Source of the DNA: Cyclobacteriaceae bacterium
Lineage (GTDB): Bacteria; Bacteroidota; Bacteroidia; Cytophagales; Cyclobacteriaceae
DNA length: 9,180 bases
Assembly: GCA_029882675.1 (NCBI GenBank)
Contig: JAOUKJ010000127.1
Coordinates: 1-9,180 of the forward strand
Direction: 5' to 3'
The position numbers were made by a program, and so were the translations under genes. Shown in pieces: positions 6,862 to 9,180 of this stretch (within the stretch, counting starts at the first letter, position 1; the number at the start of each line of letters is the position of its first letter). The notes beneath the pieces were generated by a model, which had not been told where the DNA came from, made no database searches, and was given only the letters and a program-made list of their open reading frames with translations.

Positions 6862-7059
6862 TCAACCCATACAATCCGTCTTCACACCACACACAGTACC
6901 TGTTGTCTTACATCGGCTGCCAGTGGGAGTGCAATCGATGACATCTCTTACGCACGGTCCATTGCAAGGATCAGCTATATCAGCTTTTGCATTATTTGCC
7001 ATAAAACTTAGCGTTCCTGCTATAGCCAACACAGATAAACCTAAAATTAATTTTTTCAT
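6862..7059 (-). CDS. Secreted six-cysteine mini-protein, NVEALA-like
   Basis: This 65-residue precursor starts MKKLILGLSVLAIAGTLSF, a Sec signal, followed by AKA (24-26), a good signal-peptidase site. That leaves about 39 mature residues with six Cys (32, 36, 43, 50, 57, 63), suited to three disulfides. Length, leader and Cys-rich tail resemble the NVEALA peptides of Bacteroidota, which occur beside 6-bladed propeller lipoproteins and thioredoxin-family proteins; both kinds of neighbour are encoded just downstream here. The literal NVEALA motif is absent (ANNAKADIAD occupies the place), so the assignment rests on architecture and context. Its role is unknown; a toxin, signal or structural peptide are all possible. 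The gene has its own terminator and a conserved upstream element that is mirrored beyond the intergenic region. Confidence 0.7.
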   Translation of the reverse strand: MKKLILGLSVLAIAGTLSFMANNAKADIADPCNGPCVRDVIDCTPTGSRCKTTGTVCGVKTDCMG

Positions 7060-7083
7060 AATAATACTAAATAATTGATTATG

Positions 7084-7126
7084 CCTACTCTATTTAAGCT
7101 TTTCGGCTACCGCTGGGAGACAATAT
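7084..7126 (-). promoter_or_regulatory. Mirrored regulatory element, copy A (before the six-cysteine peptide)
   Basis: On the minus strand, ATATTGT (7120-7126), 5 bases, then a 31-base block (7114-7084) starting AGCGG, with the invariant core CCGAAAAGCTTAAATA and ending GTAGG. The block ends 24 bases before the ATG at 7059. The same block occurs in inverted orientation at 7251-7281 with 26 of 31 bases identical. It could be a promoter with a conserved transcript start, a regulator site (the AAGCTT core is palindromic), or a 5' leader acting on translation. Confidence 0.65.
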
Positions 7127-7166
7127 AAGTATGTATTAATGCAATAATATTTCTTTAGTAATAATA

Positions 7167-7174
7167 CAAAATTA
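7167..7174 (-). promoter_or_regulatory. Candidate -7 box for the six-cysteine peptide
   Basis: The minus strand reads TAATTTTG, an exact match to the Bacteroidota TAnnTTTG -7 consensus, but I see no convincing TTG-type -33 box at the right distance. If used, the transcript would have a leader of roughly 100 bases containing the whole conserved 31-base block. The ATATTGT next to that block is the alternative promoter position. Confidence 0.25.
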
Positions 7175-7237
7175 AAAATAGGCTTAAATAAAGTATGATA
7201 AATACATATTGAAATATTATTTCACCGAATCCTTTTA

Positions 7238-7281
7238 ATATTGTGATTAAAGCGGATACCGAAAAGCTTAAATAATGTAGG
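7238..7281 (+). promoter_or_regulatory. Mirrored regulatory element, copy B (before the broken small membrane-protein gene)
   Basis: ATATTGT (7238-7244), 6 bases, then the 31-base block 7251-7281 (AGCGG, ATA, core CCGAAAAGCTTAAATA, AT, GTAGG). It ends 21 bases before the ATG at 7303, nearly the same spacing as copy A. TAATATTG at 7237-7244 differs by one base from TAnnTTTG, so the transcript could begin near the AGCGG. The 7060-7583 interval contains the two copies, the broken small gene at 7303 and otherwise only very AT-rich DNA. Confidence 0.65.
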
Positions 7282-7302
7282 TAATGTAGACAAATAAAGA
7301 TT

Positions 7303-7458
7303 ATGAAGAAGCTTAAAAGTCAAACAATTAAGGTTGCAATAATAGCCGTAATACTTGCAGGGGGGATATTCGGATATTCCTCAATACATTGAGAATTAAT
7401 TTTGAAAAAAGATGGTATTTTGAGTACTGCAACAGTAAAAGTTGGAATTCAGGAATAG
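7303..7458 (+). pseudogene. Small membrane-protein gene, interrupted
   Basis: From ATG 7303 a 29-residue frame reads MKKLKSQTIKVAIIAVILAG then GIFGYSSIH and meets TGA at 7390-7392. The next 21 codons stay open (ELILKKDGILSTATVKVGIQE) to a TAG at 7456-7458. A lysine-rich start, one hydrophobic helix and then a KKDG..STATVKV segment resemble the N-terminal part of small membrane-anchored hypothetical proteins, so the gene probably once ran through and has decayed. Alternatively the 29-residue peptide itself is the product. It carries regulatory copy B upstream, like the six-cysteine peptide gene. Confidence 0.4.
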
Positions 7459-7536
7459 AATGTAAAAAAAAATTAAACCATAGAGGTAAAAAATGATACA
7501 CTAAAGTGTTGATCTTTATCGCTTTTTTAATTTATC

Positions 7537-7568
7537 TTGCTAAATCTATTTACTCCTTTTATAATTTC
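7537..7568 (+). promoter_or_regulatory. Candidate promoter of the second DUF4221-like gene
   Basis: TTG (7537-7539), 20 bases, then TATAATTTC (7560-7568), 15 bases before the GTG at 7584. Spacing fits the Bacteroidota -33/-7 arrangement, but the -7 box is imperfect against TAnnTTTG. Confidence 0.25.
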
Positions 7569-7583
7569 TAAAATTACCTGACA

Positions 7584-7655
7584 GTGAAAATATGCCCTTG
7601 AGCCTTAGCTGCCCTGCTTATTTTATTTGCATGTGCCACCAAGCCATCCTCTACG
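7584..7655 (+). pseudogene. Lipoprotein leader of the second DUF4221-like gene, broken by TGA
   Basis: In the same frame as the gene below, GTG 7584 opens VKICP, then TGA (7599-7601), then ALAALLILFACATKPSST. The part after the TGA is a textbook lipoprotein h-region with lipobox LFAC and Cys at codon 17; the paralogue has its lipobox Cys at 16. The short Lys-containing start before the TGA supplies the n-region. Counting the TGA as one codon, the whole gene has 394 codons, the same as paralogue 1. No ATG, GTG or TTG lies between the TGA and the lipobox. The ATG at 7592 is in another frame and stops soon. Confidence 0.65.
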
Positions 7656-8768
7656 GTGCAGTCCGTTGAAATATCTGTGGAAGAACTTACCTTAGTCCCC
7701 ATTGATACGCTTTCCTTTGAGCTGGACAGTTTAACTTCCCCTAAAAGCTGGATGTTTCAGTTTAAAATAATCGATGATATTCTTTATTTTTTCCTGGCAA
7801 ATACCGGGATAAACGCCCTAGAGGCTTACAGTTTTAATTCAGCCAAAGTGGAGAAAATTATCTCTTTTCCACAGGAAGGGCCAAATACGAACCTGATCAG
7901 GGAAAACTTTTATGTGCATAATTGGGATTCCCTGTTTTTTATTGATAGCGATGCAAATAGAGTATTGCTTTTTGATTCTACGGCCACATTATTAAAGTCA
8001 TGGCCCATCATTTTTCGTGAGGAACACAATAATTTTACCATTTCAACACAGGAATATTACTTCCGGCCCTATTATGATGTTCGGAATACTTCCATTGGAT
8101 TTTGGATATATCCGCCAGCTTCTCCTTTTGGTAGTGATTATGCCAGATTTGCAAAAGCCGTTGATTACAATGTGAGGGATAATACTTATGTGTCGTATGG
8201 CCAATACCCCGCTAATTATTTCGACGAACCGGGTACAAATGTGGTATTTATTCCTACCAACGGTTATCAGACTGATCGTCAGAGTGTTTTGTATTACGGA
8301 GCTTCTTCCCAAATATATCTATACGACAAAAGCTCAAAGAATCTCCTGCGTGTGATTGATGCAAAAAGCAAGCATTTACCCGGGGGGGTACCTCCCTTAC
8401 AAACCAATGAGCCTGAAAACGAGGCTACATACGATGAACGTATAGAATATTACCGGACAACCGGTGACTATGAGTATATGTTTTCCAATGAAGACTATTC
8501 TTATCATTACCGTATAGTAAAACACCCCGGGGAGTTCAAAGACGCTACAGGCAGAATTAAGACCAATGATGAGTTTGTTTTTTCAATCATGATTTTTGAC
8601 CGGGATTTCCGGCTGATCAATGAAATTGATTTTCCCGCAGGTATTTATGATTTCAGGCAGTCTTTTGCCTATGGAAAGCAATTATATATTTGTCTTAATA
8701 ATCCGATGAATGAAGGCGTAGGAGAAGACCATTTATTGTTTCAGGCGCTGAATTTACATCCTATTTAG
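7656..8768 (+). CDS. DUF4221/beta-propeller-like protein (paralogue 2), signal peptide cut off by a stop
   Basis: The open body of 370 residues from GTG 7656 has no internal stop and is collinear with paralogue 1. Shared phrases are PIDTL, QEGPNT (73-78), VHNWDSLFFIDSDANRVLLF, AKAVDYNV (167-173), YGQYPANY, IYLYDKSSKNLLRVIDAKS, HLPGGVPP, YYRTTGDY and FSIMIFDRDF. With the 24 upstream codons added, EGP falls on 98-100 in both proteins. The GTG at 7656 follows the lipobox, so starting there would give an unexported, probably useless protein; the real start was most likely GTG 7584 before the TGA arose. Intact body codons suggest a recent nonsense change, an assembly error or, less likely, rare read-through or a CTG start at 7614. 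The gene converges on the adaptor gene, with 18 bases between stops. Confidence 0.72.
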   Translation: MQSVEISVEELTLVPIDTLSFELDSLTSPKSWMFQFKIIDDILYFFLANTGINALEAYSFNSAKVEKIISFPQEGPNTNLIRENFYVHNWDSLFFIDSDANRVLLFDSTATLLKSWPIIFREEHNNFTISTQEYYFRPYYDVRNTSIGFWIYPPASPFGSDYARFAKAVDYNVRDNTYVSYGQYPANYFDEPGTNVVFIPTNGYQTDRQSVLYYGASSQIYLYDKSSKNLLRVIDAKSKHLPGGVPPLQTNEPENEATYDERIEYYRTTGDYEYMFSNEDYSYHYRIVKHPGEFKDATGRIKTNDEFVFSIMIFDRDFRLINEIDFPAGIYDFRQSFAYGKQLYICLNNPMNEGVGEDHLLFQALNLHPI

Positions 8769-8786
8769 TTTAATGGCGTTCGATAA

Positions 8787-9180
8787 TCACAAAATCAGTA
8801 AGGCGACTTCCACCTTCGCATCATGCGCCAACTGCAAATTATTACTCACGATCACTGAATCTCCAATCTGTAGGCCTTCAACTATTTCCACTTCCTTACT
8901 GTTTTCCAGTCCTGTCTCTACATACTTCCATTTGGCCAGTAGCCCCTCCACTGTAAAAACCACTTTTCTGCCTGAGCGTATTACTATGGCCTCCCGGGGC
9001 ACAACGATGCTCTCGCGACCTGAAATGGTAATATTCACACCTGCATTCATCCCCGGCCAGAGTCCCTGAGGTGCCGGAATACGAAGCCCTATTCTGACCA
9101 TGCCGGATTTAACATCAACCAATGGATTTATCTCATATACTACGGCGGCAATGTGCTTTTCCAAAGATACCGGCGACACC
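8787..9180 (-). CDS. RND efflux periplasmic adaptor (membrane fusion protein), C-terminal part
   Basis: The last 130 residues are visible; the gene runs out of the window at the right edge, so the GTG at 9177-9179 is not taken as a start. The sequence fits the beta-barrel and membrane-proximal domains of HlyD/AcrA-type adaptors: RIPAPQGLWPGMNAGVNITI, VVPREAIVIRSGRKVVFTVE, then WKYVETGLENSKEVEIVEGL, QIGDSVIVSNNLQLAHDAKV. Such proteins bridge the inner-membrane permease and the outer-membrane channel. Adaptor genes normally sit directly before their permease; here the next gene downstream is a convergent lipoprotein gene, and the permease on the same strand starts 3.8 kb further on. Pairing with that permease is likely but not proven. 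Confidence 0.88.
   Translation of the reverse strand, partial: VSPVSLEKHIAAVVYEINPLVDVKSGMVRIGLRIPAPQGLWPGMNAGVNITISGRESIVVPREAIVIRSGRKVVFTVEGLLAKWKYVETGLENSKEVEIVEGLQIGDSVIVSNNLQLAHDAKVEVALLIL

Noticed and set aside
7489..7530. ACACTAAAGTGT stem followed by T-run as a terminator
   Set aside because: The stem is only 4-5 bp with a 2-4 base loop, and the T-run starts 14 bases later, too far for an intrinsic terminator.
7390..7601. TGA read as an amino acid (recoding) in this organism
   Set aside because: TGA is the terminal stop of the DUF4846, YbjQ, 45-residue, permease, thioredoxin-like, DUF4221-like (5571), peptide and adaptor genes, so it is a normal stop codon here. I see no selenocysteine context.
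8773..9069. Plus-strand open frame opposite the adaptor gene
   Set aside because: It is Ser/Thr-rich and antisense to a recognisable adaptor domain.
1..9180. tRNA, rRNA or prophage genes
   Set aside because: I saw no cloverleaf, rRNA segment or phage protein on either strand.

Overview
The window looks like chromosomal DNA of a Bacteroidota bacterium, most likely of the Cytophagales type. The evidence is the family content (DUF4846, DUF4221-type lipoproteins, a NVEALA-like exported peptide, a Bacteroidota-style RND pump), A-rich leaders without clear Shine-Dalgarno sequences, and one good match to the TAnnTTTG -7 box. The genus cannot be named from sequence alone. TGA is an ordinary stop codon here, since it closes most of the intact genes.

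Left part (1-1768, plus strand). A DUF4846 gene runs in from the left edge. Its stop codon lies inside the remains of an alpha/beta-hydrolase gene that has lost both ends, so an old deletion or recombination joint is likely at about 805-815. Three degenerate copies of a short C/G palindrome follow at a 50-51 base period. Next is an intact YbjQ/UPF0145 gene coupled by an ATGA overlap to a 45-residue single-pass membrane protein.

Middle and right edge (minus strand). A full-length RND efflux permease (1939-4986) and the C-terminal end of an RND periplasmic adaptor (8787 to the right edge) lie on the same strand in the usual adaptor-then-permease order. They are separated by 3.8 kb instead of being adjacent.

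The DNA between them (about 4990-8786) is visibly more AT-rich and looks like an inserted or shuffled cargo. It holds: (i) an IS-end-like sequence and a long hairpin near 5053-5111; (ii) a translationally coupled pair of lipoprotein genes, a DUF4221/beta-propeller-like protein and a thioredoxin-fold CxxC protein; (iii) a terminator; (iv) a secreted six-cysteine mini-protein; (v) a divergent control region carrying a 31-base element in two inverted copies, 26 of 31 bases identical, each ending 21-24 bases before the ATG of a short exported or membrane peptide; (vi) a broken small membrane-protein gene; and (vii) a second DUF4221-like lipoprotein gene facing the other way. Its lipoprotein leader is complete except for one in-frame TGA codon.

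The most interesting hypothesis is that this cargo is one envelope system: an exported cysteine-rich peptide, a thiol/disulfide lipoprotein and surface or periplasmic propeller-like lipoproteins, with a duplicated arm partly decayed and a mirrored regulatory element at its centre. The peptide-plus-propeller-plus-thioredoxin grouping is known for NVEALA loci. The link to this DUF4221 pair, the mirrored element and the location between the two halves of an efflux operon are inferences from this window.
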